A stretch of DNA of 64,000 nt, taken from Oscillospiraceae bacterium. Lineage in GTDB: Bacteria > Bacillota > Clostridia > Saccharofermentanales > Fastidiosipilaceae. Numbering within the stretch: the stretch's first letter is position 1; the number at the start of each line of letters is the position of its first letter. The stretch covers positions 1-64,000 of the forward strand of contig JASBZA010000007.1 in NCBI GenBank assembly GCA_029983685.1, read 5' to 3'. Positions 8,735-16,640 of this stretch are shown piece after piece. Below the pieces are notes generated by a model that did not search any database, had not been told where the DNA came from, and saw nothing but the letters and a program-made list of their open reading frames with translations. The position numbers and the translations under genes were made by a program.

Positions 8735-9470
8735 GGAATTTCCTTTCTAATTTCTTCATGAAATGCGTTAATACGGATGTCAAGAAGAGGTAGATTAATG
8801 ATATGACTATTAAGGGTTCAAATATACTATAAGTAGACGCTTGGACAATGTTTTGTGAGTACATAAGATCAAATATGCCGACAGTGGAGACGATGGACGT
8901 TTCCTTAATCATTTGGATAAATTCATTGCCTAGCCCCGGTAAGATAATCGGAATAGCTTGGGGAATAATGATGTGGCGCATGGTCTGTCTCTGGCTAAGC
9001 CCTAGAGACCTGGCAGCTTCGCTTTGGCCGGTGCTTACAGCATCTAATCCGCCTCTGAGAAGTTCGGCGACATATGCGGCGGAGTTCAAGGACAAGGCCA
9101 CCAAGGCGGTAATAAATTCACGGCTGCCAAATACGGAACCTAGGGCGGGGATATCGGGGAAGCGAATGCCGATTAAGGGAAGGCCGTACATCCAGATGAC
9201 CAGTTGGACCAAAATCGGGGTACCGCGGACGACCAGGACATAAGCCTTGGAGATGAAGCTTATGACTTTCAACTTGGAACGGCGCATGAGGACCAACAAG
9301 AGGGCCAAAAGAAGCCCGAAAATAACGGTGCATAAGGACAAGAGCAAGGTGTTGCCCGTCCCTTCCAAAAAGACCTTCCACCAGGGGAGCACTCTGGAGA
9401 AATCGACCTTGATCGCGGCGGGAACAAGGAAAGTGCTCTTATTTAAGATATGACTTAATATGTAGACCAT
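8703..9470 (-). CDS. Polar amino acid ABC transporter permease
   Basis: This 255-residue permease is of the HisM/ArtQ type (TIGR01726-like N-terminal region around TGNTLLLSLCTVIFGLLLAL). It has about five membrane segments. The cytoplasmic EAA loop is clear: SEAARSLGLSQRQTMRHIIIP, the ATPase docking site. AAGGAGG precedes the ATG by a normal distance. It is the first gene of the four-gene importer/amidohydrolase operon and lies about 75 bases downstream of a strong promoter. A single permease gene implies a homodimer in the membrane. Confidence 0.92.
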   Translation of the reverse strand: MVYILSHILNKSTFLVPAAIKVDFSRVLPWWKVFLEGTGNTLLLSLCTVIFGLLLALLLVLMRRSKLKVISFISKAYVLVVRGTPILVQLVIWMYGLPLIGIRFPDIPALGSVFGSREFITALVALSLNSAAYVAELLRGGLDAVSTGQSEAARSLGLSQRQTMRHIIIPQAIPIILPGLGNEFIQMIKETSIVSTVGIFDLMYSQNIVQASTYSIFEPLIVISLIYLFLTSVLTHFMKKLERKFHVVNKYTELA

Positions 9471-9551
9471 GTGGCCTCCTTTTTTAGAATAATTAAACTT
9501 AAATATTCATAAATTAAGAATAAACAATGTATTTAATTCAATGATATAGCC

Positions 9552-9579
9552 ATTATAGGCATGAGCAAGATCCTGTCAA
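9552..9579 (-). promoter_or_regulatory. Promoter of the amino-acid importer operon
   Basis: On the minus strand a perfect TTGACA (plus 9574-9579) and perfect TATAAT (plus 9552-9557) are separated by 16 bases. This is the strongest consensus promoter in the window and faces the permease gene. The leader between it and the gene, about 75 nt, is AT-rich without an evident structure. Confidence 0.85.
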
Positions 9580-9667
9580 GTCAAAGTTGCAAGAATTGTG
9601 CGGATTGCAAGAGAGAATACCTATAAATAGCGGGAATTTTTGTCATACTACGTTAAGGGCAACAAGA

Positions 9668-9676
9668 TGTTATAAT
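9668..9676 (+). promoter_or_regulatory. Extended -10 promoter of the M29 aminopeptidase gene
   Basis: TG-T-TATAAT sits 49 bases before the ATG at 9725. No good -35 is seen at 17 bases. It is divergent from the importer promoter about 95 bases away. Confidence 0.6.
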
Positions 9677-9724
9677 TTCTACTTAACAAAGAGATATCTA
9701 TTTGAATGAAAAGAGGCAATAAAT

Positions 9725-10954
9725 ATGCATCAAGAACTCTTAAAACAATACGCACGTGTGATTGTAGAAGTCGGGATAAACTTACAGCCCGGAGACAATG
9801 TCATTATCAGATCCGATACCGAATCGCTGGAGCTTCTAAGAGAAGTGGTTCGGCTTTGCTGGGCCCTAGGCGCCAATGATGTCATTACCAAGATTTCGGA
9901 TAAGGCTATTAGCCTGGCTTATTATGAGGAGGCCAAAGACGACGTCTTTGATCATTATCCTGACTTTGAAGTGGATTATTCGGAAGCACTTTATAAGAAT
10001 AAATACCATAGGATTTCGCTAATGGCTCCCAGTTTGGATTATTTCAGCGACGTGAATCCGGAACGCATGCACCGTAGCAATCAGGCGGCCAATAAGAAGT
10101 TAGAGCCCCTAAGTATCTATATGGATAAGGGTGATATTAAATGGGTCGTTGCAGCAACGGCATCAGATGCCTGGGCCCAAAAAGTATTCCCGGATTTAGA
10201 GAAGGAAGAGGCTTTAGAAAAACTTTGGAATCTTATATTCCTAGCTTGCCGTATTGATCAAGAAGACCCGGTTCAAGCCTGGAAAGACCACGATAAGAAA
10301 CTAAAGGCTATGGAAAACTGGATGGATAGCCAAGACTTTGAATATCTTCATTACGAGGGCCCCGGTACGGATCTCAAGGTCTATTTGGCCGAGAAGAACA
10401 AGTGGGTTGGTGGTTCTTCCACTACACCTGAAGGCATTACCTATATGGCCAATATTCCTACCGAAGAAGTCTTTGGTACACCGGACCTGAATCGGGTGGA
10501 CGGTGTTTTGCGGGCGACTAAGCCGCTCTCGGTCGGTGGCAAAATGTTGGAAGGTATGGAATTCGAATTCAAGGACGGTCAGGTTGTATCCTTCAAGGCC
10601 AATACCAACGAAGATGTTTTGATAAATCAAATGGAAATGGACGACGGTGCTAATCGTTTAGGTGAAGTCGCTCTCGTTGCTCACAGTTCCCCGATTTCCA
10701 AAATGAATGTGGTCTTCGGTTCCACTCTCTTTGACGAGAACGCCTCGTGCCATTTTGCTTTGGGATCTTCTTATGCCGAAGCGATCAGAGGCGGTGAGCA
10801 CATGAGTCAAGATGAGCGTCTGGAGTTGGGCGCCAATAAATCCATGATTCACATTGATTTTATGGTTGGAAGCGACCGATTGAAGGTAACAGGCTACAAG
10901 GAGGATGGCAGTGCCGTTCCGGTTTTAGTGAATGGAGAGTTTCCTGAATTCTAG
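9725..10954 (+). CDS. M29-family aminopeptidase (AmpS/aminopeptidase T)
   Basis: This 409-residue metallo-aminopeptidase shows the M29 family pattern throughout: an N-terminal ARVIVEVGINLQPGDNV segment, EGPGTDLK in the middle, and the C-terminal metal-site region with FGSTLFDENASCHFALGSSY and IHIDFMVGS. The enzyme removes N-terminal residues from peptides in the cytoplasm using two metal ions (cobalt, zinc or manganese in characterised members). Length is standard. It stands immediately before the TldD/TldE pair, so this stretch is devoted to peptide degradation. AGAGG precedes the ATG. Confidence 0.92.
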   Translation: MHQELLKQYARVIVEVGINLQPGDNVIIRSDTESLELLREVVRLCWALGANDVITKISDKAISLAYYEEAKDDVFDHYPDFEVDYSEALYKNKYHRISLMAPSLDYFSDVNPERMHRSNQAANKKLEPLSIYMDKGDIKWVVAATASDAWAQKVFPDLEKEEALEKLWNLIFLACRIDQEDPVQAWKDHDKKLKAMENWMDSQDFEYLHYEGPGTDLKVYLAEKNKWVGGSSTTPEGITYMANIPTEEVFGTPDLNRVDGVLRATKPLSVGGKMLEGMEFEFKDGQVVSFKANTNEDVLINQMEMDDGANRLGEVALVAHSSPISKMNVVFGSTLFDENASCHFALGSSYAEAIRGGEHMSQDERLELGANKSMIHIDFMVGSDRLKVTGYKEDGSAVPVLVNGEFPEF

Positions 10955-10963
10955 GAGGCAATT

Positions 10964-11047
10964 ATGCATAGCAGGATTTTTCTGCCAACAGCTGGGACCT
11001 ATCATCTTGATAAGACCCTATTGATAGGGGTGTTGTCCCGGACGTAG
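10964..11047 (+). CDS. Possible 27-codon small ORF inside a structured segment
   Basis: An ATG at 10964 follows an AGGAGG (10953-10958) with 5 bases of spacing, directly after the aminopeptidase stop. The frame runs 27 codons (starting MHSRIFLPTAG, ending GVLSRT) to a TAG at 11045. The peptide is neither membrane-spanning nor notably charged, and I recognise no family. The ORF lies within a segment of competing hairpins, so it may be a leader peptide, a peptide processed by the neighbouring proteases, or a chance frame. Confidence 0.35.
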   Translation: MHSRIFLPTAGTYHLDKTLLIGVLSRT

Positions 11048-11067
11048 GTCCGGCCTTCAAGCTATGC
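10966..11067 (+). ncRNA. Uncharacterised structured element upstream of tldD
   Basis: GCATAGC (10966-10972) pairs perfectly with GCTATGC (11061-11067), closing a roughly 100-base domain. Inside, GGGAC (10994-10998) pairs with GTCCC (11035-11039). CCTATCA (10998-11004) can pair with TGATAGG (11022-11028), but two local hairpins compete for the same bases: TATCA-TCT-TGATA (11000-11012) and CCCTAT-TG-ATAGGG (11016-11029). CCGGAC-GTAG-GTCCGG (11038-11053) is a further hairpin. There is no T-run, so it is not a plain terminator. I could not match it to a known riboswitch by its motifs. A tldD promoter at its 3' edge raises the possibility that it acts as DNA or as the 3' UTR of the aminopeptidase mRNA. 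Confidence 0.45.
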
Positions 11068-11073
11068 TATACT
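11065..11073 (+). promoter_or_regulatory. Extended -10 promoter of tldD
   Basis: TGC-TATACT lies 38 bases before the tldD ATG and overlaps the closing stem of the preceding structured element. No clear -35. Confidence 0.5.
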
Positions 11074-11110
11074 AAAACGAATTTTATTATCAGATTAAAG
11101 GAGGCGCAGC

Positions 11111-12490
11111 ATGTTAGACCAAGCCACCGTAAGACGTGTTTTGGAACGGGCCCTTAGTACAGGGGCCGATTTTGCCGAGATTTTTGCCGAAGACCGAGAA
11201 AACACTAATTTATCTTATGTCGATAATAAGGTTGACTCTATTAATCAGGGGAGAGTCTACGGACTGGGGCTTCGAATCATCAGAGGTTTCGAGGTGATTT
11301 ATGCCTATACATCCGATTTAAGTGAGAAGAATTTGTTGGACTTGGCGACCCGGGCAGGTCAGGCTTTTGACGGTAAAGCCGGACAAAAGACTATCGAATT
11401 TAAGGCTTTGCCCGAAGGGAAACTTCTCCCTATTAAAACCAAGCCGGGATCTGTTCCGTTAAAGCAAAAATTGGCGCTTTTAGAAAGAGGCTATAAAGCG
11501 GCCTTGGCCTATGATGCGATTATCAGTCAGGCCAAGGTAGACTATCTGGACCATACTCAGCATGTCCTTATTGCCAATAGTGAAGGTTTGTGGACCGAAG
11601 ATACCAGAACCCGAACACGCTACATGGTAAGTTCCGTAGCCAGTGTCCATGATGGAATGCAAACCGGTTATTACGGACCCGGTGCCGGTCAAGGCTTCGA
11701 GTTCTTCGAAAATCATGATGTAGAAGAGATTGCCCGGGAGGCTTCCCGCATTGCTAAGACTATGGCCCATGCCGACTATGCGCCTGCCGGAGCCATGCCG
11801 GTTATTATGGATAACGGTTTTGGCGGTGTGCTTTTCCATGAAGCTTGCGGACACGGCCTGGAAGCAGCATTTGTTTCTAAGAAAATATCTGTATACACCG
11901 ATAAGTTGGGCCAGCAGGTGGCATCTTCGCTGGTGACAGCCATAGATGACGGTACCATCCCTAATGGTTGGGGGACCCTGAATATTGATGATGAGGGAAC
12001 GCCCACCCAGCGTAACATCCTTATAGAAAACGGAGTTTTGAAGTCTTACTTGGTGGATAGACTTAACGGTAAGCGTATGGGTATGGCCTCTACCGGCTCG
12101 TCCAGAAGAGAATCCTACCGCTATGCTCCTACCTCCAGGATGAACAATACTTTTATTGACGCCGGTACCTCCACCAGAGAAGAGATTATTAAAGCCACCC
12201 CCTACGGTCTTTATGCCAAATCCATGGGCGGCGGTTCAGTCGATATCACGACCGGGGCTTTTAACTTTGCCGTTATGGAGGGTTATCTTATTGAGGACGG
12301 CAAAATCACCAAGCCTGTTCGAGGCGCCAGCTTAATCGGGACCGGTTTGGAAGTGTTGCAGAAAATTGACATGGTAGGTCAAGAGCTCAAACTTGGCCAA
12401 GGTATGTGCGGCGCCGGTTCGGGGATGATTCCGGCCAATGTGGGCCAGCCGCCTCTTCGTATTAGCCAATTGACCGTGGGTGGTCATTAG
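11111..12490 (+). CDS. tldD: TldD metalloprotease subunit
   Basis: This is a 459-residue protein with the TldD active-site motif HEACGH (His243, Glu244, His248, of HExxxH type) in the segment FGGVLFHEACGHGLEA. TldD pairs with TldE (PmbA) to form a heterodimeric zinc protease. The E. coli pair degrades unfolded peptides, trims microcin B17 and destroys the CcdA antitoxin. The tldE gene follows after 23 bases, and both are preceded by an aminopeptidase. The GGAGG binding site is well spaced. The role in this organism is probably peptide turnover or modified-peptide maturation; no peptide-modification genes are visible nearby. Confidence 0.95.
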   Translation: MLDQATVRRVLERALSTGADFAEIFAEDRENTNLSYVDNKVDSINQGRVYGLGLRIIRGFEVIYAYTSDLSEKNLLDLATRAGQAFDGKAGQKTIEFKALPEGKLLPIKTKPGSVPLKQKLALLERGYKAALAYDAIISQAKVDYLDHTQHVLIANSEGLWTEDTRTRTRYMVSSVASVHDGMQTGYYGPGAGQGFEFFENHDVEEIAREASRIAKTMAHADYAPAGAMPVIMDNGFGGVLFHEACGHGLEAAFVSKKISVYTDKLGQQVASSLVTAIDDGTIPNGWGTLNIDDEGTPTQRNILIENGVLKSYLVDRLNGKRMGMASTGSSRRESYRYAPTSRMNNTFIDAGTSTREEIIKATPYGLYAKSMGGGSVDITTGAFNFAVMEGYLIEDGKITKPVRGASLIGTGLEVLQKIDMVGQELKLGQGMCGAGSGMIPANVGQPPLRISQLTVGGH

Positions 12491-12513
12491 AGCCGGCCTT
12501 GTAGGAGGAAAAA

Positions 12514-13860
12514 ATGGATTACCGAAAAATAGCAGATTTAGTATTAGAAAAAGCCGAAGCCAGGTTTGACGAGGCGGAAGTTTTTATAGAATCCTCTGAA
12601 GCCTTGAGTATCGAATATTATAATAGGGATTTGGACACGTATGAGATATCCGAGGAGGCAGGTTTTTCTATCACTGTCCGGAGAGGGGATCTCTGGGCCG
12701 AAACCTATTCGGAAAACATCTCTGAAGACTTGATTGACCAGATGTTGGATATATTAGAAGAAAATTTGGCTGTAGCAGAGGTTAAGCCTAATAAGAGCCT
12801 TTATAAGCCGGACGCGAATGAGACCCTGCATGAACTGCCTTCTAAGAAGGCTGTGGATTTAGAGCCTCAAGCATTCTTGGACATTTGTCGGACTTTGGCT
12901 GAGAAAACTTTGAATCTAACCGATCAGGTACGTGTGGTATCGTCCAGTGTTTCGGCCGAAAAGGGCACAACTCTTATTAAGAATAGCTTAGGTCTGGATC
13001 GTGCGTCTTCCTACGGCTACACGCTGGTTTTTAATTACGTGGTCATGGCACAAGACGATGTCATGGAAAATGGTCTTTCGCTTCGCGTGATGAAAGATTC
13101 GGATGATTTAAACTTAGATGAGATGGCTCATGAAGCGGTTTCCAAAGCCCAAGAGAACTTCGGAGCAAAGAGCTTGGCCAGTGGCACTTATAAGGTTGTT
13201 TTAGACAGGAAGGTTGTGGCCAGCTTAATGAGTGCCTTTGCATCGTCTCTTTCCGCTGACCAGGTTCAGAAGGGAATGTCACTTTTGCAAGGAAAATTAG
13301 GCCAAAAAATCGGCAGCAACATTATTAGCTTGAAAGATGACCCACTCCACCCCGAAGCCGCAAGGAATAAAAACTTCGACGGAGAAGGTGTGCCAATCAA
13401 ACCAACCTATCTCATCCGTGACGGTGTTTTAGAAAATTATTTTTACGATATAGAAACCGCAGCAAAAGCCGGTGTCAATCGCAAAGGAAACAGCCTAAGA
13501 TCCTATAAAGGTTCGAGGGGCCCCGGTGCGACCTGTCTGGTTTTAGAAAGCAAAACTGAGACCAAGAGTTTGGAAGAGCTTTTTAGAGATATGGGAGAAG
13601 GTTTTTATATAACTTCGCTCCAAGGCCTTCATTCGGGATTAAACCAGGTGAGCGGTGATTTTTCTTTACCGGCCCAAGGTTTCCTCATTAAAGACGGCAA
13701 AAAAGACCGGCCCGTCAATCAAGTGACCGTAGCCGGAAATTTGCTGGAGCTCTTGGATCATATAACGACTGTTGGCTCTGACGCCGATTTTTGTATGGCA
13801 AACCATATCATGTCGTCAGTTCTGGTAGACAAGCTCCAAGTCGCAGGTGAAGAAGCTTAG
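12514..13860 (+). CDS. tldE: TldE/PmbA, partner of TldD
   Basis: This 448-residue PmbA/TldE-family protein lacks the HExxxH motif present in TldD, as expected of the structural partner subunit. Its N-terminal domain (residues 1-130) and the C-terminal barrel, with the conserved-looking stretch VNRKGNSLRSYKGSRGPGA, match the family layout. TldE shapes the chamber that threads unfolded peptides into the TldD active site. The gene follows tldD with AGGAGG before its ATG and ends just 2 bases before the convergent yitT gene. The two subunits are probably made from one transcript. Confidence 0.92.
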   Translation: MDYRKIADLVLEKAEARFDEAEVFIESSEALSIEYYNRDLDTYEISEEAGFSITVRRGDLWAETYSENISEDLIDQMLDILEENLAVAEVKPNKSLYKPDANETLHELPSKKAVDLEPQAFLDICRTLAEKTLNLTDQVRVVSSSVSAEKGTTLIKNSLGLDRASSYGYTLVFNYVVMAQDDVMENGLSLRVMKDSDDLNLDEMAHEAVSKAQENFGAKSLASGTYKVVLDRKVVASLMSAFASSLSADQVQKGMSLLQGKLGQKIGSNIISLKDDPLHPEAARNKNFDGEGVPIKPTYLIRDGVLENYFYDIETAAKAGVNRKGNSLRSYKGSRGPGATCLVLESKTETKSLEELFRDMGEGFYITSLQGLHSGLNQVSGDFSLPAQGFLIKDGKKDRPVNQVTVAGNLLELLDHITTVGSDADFCMANHIMSSVLVDKLQVAGEEA

Positions 13861-13862
13861 TA

Positions 13863-14804
13863 TTAATCCATAGGCTCCACGAAGAAGTTTCCCCCCAACT
13901 GTTCTGAATCGGTAACGTTTAGGAAGGTATGGGGGGCATTTTGTGCCAAATAACGCTTGATTTTGGGAATATCGGTCCTATTGACAACCATGTAAAGCAG
14001 GTATTGCTCCTTACCGCTGTATGCACCGTTGCCTTTGAAGCAGGTAATACCGTGCCTGGTAATCTTCATAAGCTCCTGGGCCAAAGGCTCGGGATGGGGT
14101 GTAACAACAAAGCAGGTCCGACGCTGATATCTTAAATGGCCCAGATTAATCATCTGCGTGGAAATAAATTGGAAAATAATAGAGTAGAGAGCCTTGTCTA
14201 CATCAAAATAGATGGCCGATATGATAAGAATAACGACACTGAAAATCATGATTTCGTTCCAGATAGTCATATTTTTCTTATTAGAGACAGACATGGCAAT
14301 GAAGTCGGTACCGCCGGCACAGGCATTGGCATTTAAGATGATGCTTAGACCGATACCGTTCATGACACCGGCAAAGACTGTGGCCAATATAATATCTTGA
14401 GTGATGGGAAAGACAGGTAAGAGGTCAATTAAAATACTGGAAAGAACCATGCAGAAGACGGACAAGCTGAGAAACTTTCTTCCTATATTAAAGAAGGCAT
14501 AAATAGCGGGGATGAGGTTTAGAGAAATATTAAGTAAGGCGTAAGAAATGTGAATGCCTGTTTGGTCTAAAACAATACGCTGAATGAGTTTACTTAAACC
14601 TACAAAGCCGCCGGGCAAGAGTCCTGCCGGTTCGACAAAGAGGTTCATAGCCAGGGCCGTCAGCCCCGCCCCCAGACAGACTTGCAAAAAACGCCAGGTC
14701 AGGCCGGTACGAAGTTTGGCCGGTTCATAGGAAACTTTGAATTTCGCCTCTTTTTTCTTAGGACTCTTATCCATCGGACTTTCTTCCGGATTTTTATCAG
14801 CCAT
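13863..14804 (-). CDS. YitT-family membrane protein
   Basis: This 313-residue protein begins with a charged, lysine-rich cytoplasmic stretch of about 30 residues, longer than in most relatives. It continues through five or six membrane segments, with the family-typical NLFVEPAGLLPGGFVGLS and NANACAGGTDFIAM. It ends in a soluble DUF2179 domain (about residues 225-305, containing GITCFKGNGAYSGKEQYLLY). YitT proteins are widespread in Bacillota and their substrate is not established. The gene is monocistronic and convergent with tldE; only 2 bases separate the stop codons. Confidence 0.9.
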   Translation of the reverse strand: MADKNPEESPMDKSPKKKEAKFKVSYEPAKLRTGLTWRFLQVCLGAGLTALAMNLFVEPAGLLPGGFVGLSKLIQRIVLDQTGIHISYALLNISLNLIPAIYAFFNIGRKFLSLSVFCMVLSSILIDLLPVFPITQDIILATVFAGVMNGIGLSIILNANACAGGTDFIAMSVSNKKNMTIWNEIMIFSVVILIISAIYFDVDKALYSIIFQFISTQMINLGHLRYQRRTCFVVTPHPEPLAQELMKITRHGITCFKGNGAYSGKEQYLLYMVVNRTDIPKIKRYLAQNAPHTFLNVTDSEQLGGNFFVEPMD

Positions 14805-14905
14805 TGTTAAGCCTCCCTTGTGTTACCAATAATAGCTATGATTTTAGGCCAAAGTATCAAATAAAGCTATGGAGCTCCGAAACCTAACCCATTTTAAATT
14901 TTCGG

Positions 14906-14914
14906 TGCTATAAT
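14906..14914 (+). promoter_or_regulatory. Extended -10 promoter of the CmpB-like gene
   Basis: TGC-TATAAT. The first in-frame ATG at 14913 overlaps this box, so translation must begin further downstream. Confidence 0.65.
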
Positions 14915-14945
14915 GTGGCAAATTATTAGGGGGAACACAGCAACT

Positions 14946-15728
14946 ATGCCGATACAGTACAGTCCTGCCCAATGGGTACTGGCTTTTTTCTTTTATGCCT
15001 TTGTAGGTTGGATTTGGGAAGTTTCTTATGTTTCAATAAAAGAGCAAAAAGCTCAGAACCGAGGCTTTCTTTTCGGGCCTATTATCCCTATATACGGTTT
15101 CGGTGCTCTTATTATCTTGTTGTCTACCTCCGGAGTAAGAGAGTACTGGTATGGGGTGTTTATATTGGGAGCTATCAGTGCCAGTATCTTGGAATTGCTA
15201 ACCGGTCTGATTATGGAGGCCTTGTTTAAGGTCCGTTATTGGGACTACAGCCATTTGCATTTTAATGTGCGAGGCTATATTGCGCCTTCCGTGAGTTTGG
15301 TTTGGGGTGTATTCTCTTTGATTTTGATATATGTAGTCAATCCGCCTATCGAGAAATGGATTACGAGTATAGCAGAGCCTTGGGACCGAGCTTCAGGTTT
15401 GGTGCTTTTACTGGTTTTAGCCATTGATACAACAAAGTCGGTCCAAGAAGCCATGGATCTCAAGAGTCTTCTCAAGCGCTACGCCGATGTAGAGGAGGTT
15501 CGTAAGAGTTTGGCCGAGCGGATGAAGGACCTAAATGAAGATATTAGTGAAAATTTAGACGACCTGAGAGATATGGTGAAAAACCTTCAGCTTTCTTATG
15601 ACGAGATGAGTGATAAGGCGGTAAGACGGGTTAGAAGACTACTAAAACGTAACCCTCATGCAACATCCCGACATTTTTCCCAGGCCTTGGACCAAATTAA
15701 AGAACGACTTAGCAAGAACTTTAAGTAA
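14946..15728 (+). CDS. CmpB-type (PF06541-like) membrane protein of unknown function
   Basis: Starting at the ATG at 14946, which follows AGGGGG, this 260-residue protein has about five membrane segments in the first 150 residues. They include the family-typical FFFYAFVGWIWEVSYVSI and GFLFGPIIPIYGFGAL. A highly charged, probably coiled-coil cytoplasmic tail follows (about residues 170-260, rich in Lys, Glu, Arg). These resemble the putative ABC-transporter type IV family (CmpB), whose biochemical function is not settled. An upstream ATG at 14913 falls in the promoter and was rejected. No ATPase partner is adjacent. Confidence 0.8.
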   Translation: MPIQYSPAQWVLAFFFYAFVGWIWEVSYVSIKEQKAQNRGFLFGPIIPIYGFGALIILLSTSGVREYWYGVFILGAISASILELLTGLIMEALFKVRYWDYSHLHFNVRGYIAPSVSLVWGVFSLILIYVVNPPIEKWITSIAEPWDRASGLVLLLVLAIDTTKSVQEAMDLKSLLKRYADVEEVRKSLAERMKDLNEDISENLDDLRDMVKNLQLSYDEMSDKAVRRVRRLLKRNPHATSRHFSQALDQIKERLSKNFK

Positions 15729-15757
15729 GCCTGAGAACGGCGAACCTAGACATCCTG

Positions 15758-15766
15758 TGTTACTAT
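15758..15766 (+). promoter_or_regulatory. Possible extended -10 promoter of the HAD hydrolase gene
   Basis: TG-T-TACTAT, 35 bases before the ATG at 15801, in the same relative position as the TGn-TATAAT boxes of neighbouring genes. Confidence 0.4.
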
Positions 15767-15800
15767 AAATCGGTCAAAAAACCGAAGGGAGAGGACTTTT

Positions 15801-16580
15801 ATGCCCCGTGCCTTAATTGCCAGCGATGTGGACGGAACTTTACTTTTATATGGTATGACCGGTATCCCTCAGCGGGTATTCGAACTCGTTAATATGGCGT
15901 CCGATATGGACGTGGCTTTTGCCGTTGCCAGCGGTAGGGACTATGCCAGCTTGCTTCATCTTTTTGACCATGTAAAGGATCAAGTTTACTTCATCAGTAC
16001 CAATGGCGGGCAGATTTATTATCAAGATAAGAAGCTTTATGAATCAAATTTTGACAAAGAGACTTGTCGTATTATTCTGGATGCTATTCCCGAGACGTTT
16101 CAATCCGAGTTGATGCTTTCGACTTCTAACGGAACTGTCTTATGGGGAGATAATGAGTCCTTTCATAACAAGGTCCGCAGCTTGGGTAATAAGGTCAGCA
16201 TTGTTTCCGATTTAGACGAAATAGAAGAAGAGGTTATTAAGGTCTCGTTTTATTGTGCAGAAGGTTCTTTCAAGGCCTATCCGACATTGGCCGGGGCCTT
16301 GCCGGATTATTTTCACGTGACCGTGTCGGGACCCAAATGGATTGATATTAATTCTTCCGATAAGGGCCGTGCTTTGGCCAAATTAGGAGAAGAACTAGAC
16401 GTTTCACCTGACCATACCTATGCATTAGGAGACCAATATAACGATTTGGGCATGTTGGACTATGCCGGTCATAAATTTCTTATGGCGGATGCCCCTGTTG
16501 ACATTGTTCGTATGGGCTATCCTTTGATGGGCGATGCGGTAGCAAAAATAGAGCAGATTCTGACAAAATACGACAGATAG
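15801..16580 (+). CDS. Cof-type HAD-superfamily phosphatase
   Basis: This 259-residue hydrolase has HAD motif I DVDGTL (nucleophile Asp9, acid/base Asp11), a type IIB cap domain in the middle (about residues 80-185), a lysine in the DKGRAL stretch (motif III), and motif IV GDQYNDLGML. This is the Cof/YidA-like group, which dephosphorylates sugar phosphates, FMN or similar metabolites with magnesium. The exact substrate cannot be inferred. It precedes transketolase by 60 bases. A GGGAG binding site lies before the ATG. Confidence 0.9.
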   Translation: MPRALIASDVDGTLLLYGMTGIPQRVFELVNMASDMDVAFAVASGRDYASLLHLFDHVKDQVYFISTNGGQIYYQDKKLYESNFDKETCRIILDAIPETFQSELMLSTSNGTVLWGDNESFHNKVRSLGNKVSIVSDLDEIEEEVIKVSFYCAEGSFKAYPTLAGALPDYFHVTVSGPKWIDINSSDKGRALAKLGEELDVSPDHTYALGDQYNDLGMLDYAGHKFLMADAPVDIVRMGYPLMGDAVAKIEQILTKYDR

Positions 16581-16640
16581 AGGTTTGCTTCAAGAACCTT
16601 AGCTTGCTAAACTTAAAGAGATTTTCAAGGAGGCAATAAT

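Noticed and set aside
10964..11047. Small ORF as a type I toxin
   Set aside because: It lacks the hydrophobic membrane span of such toxins and no antisense RNA is evident.
11038..11053. CCGGAC-GTAG-GTCCGG as a terminator of the aminopeptidase gene
   Set aside because: No T-run follows, so it was kept only as part of the structured element.
14913..14945. ATG at 14913 as start of the CmpB-like protein
   Set aside because: It lies within the TATAAT box and has no Shine-Dalgarno; the ATG at 14946 follows AGGGGG.
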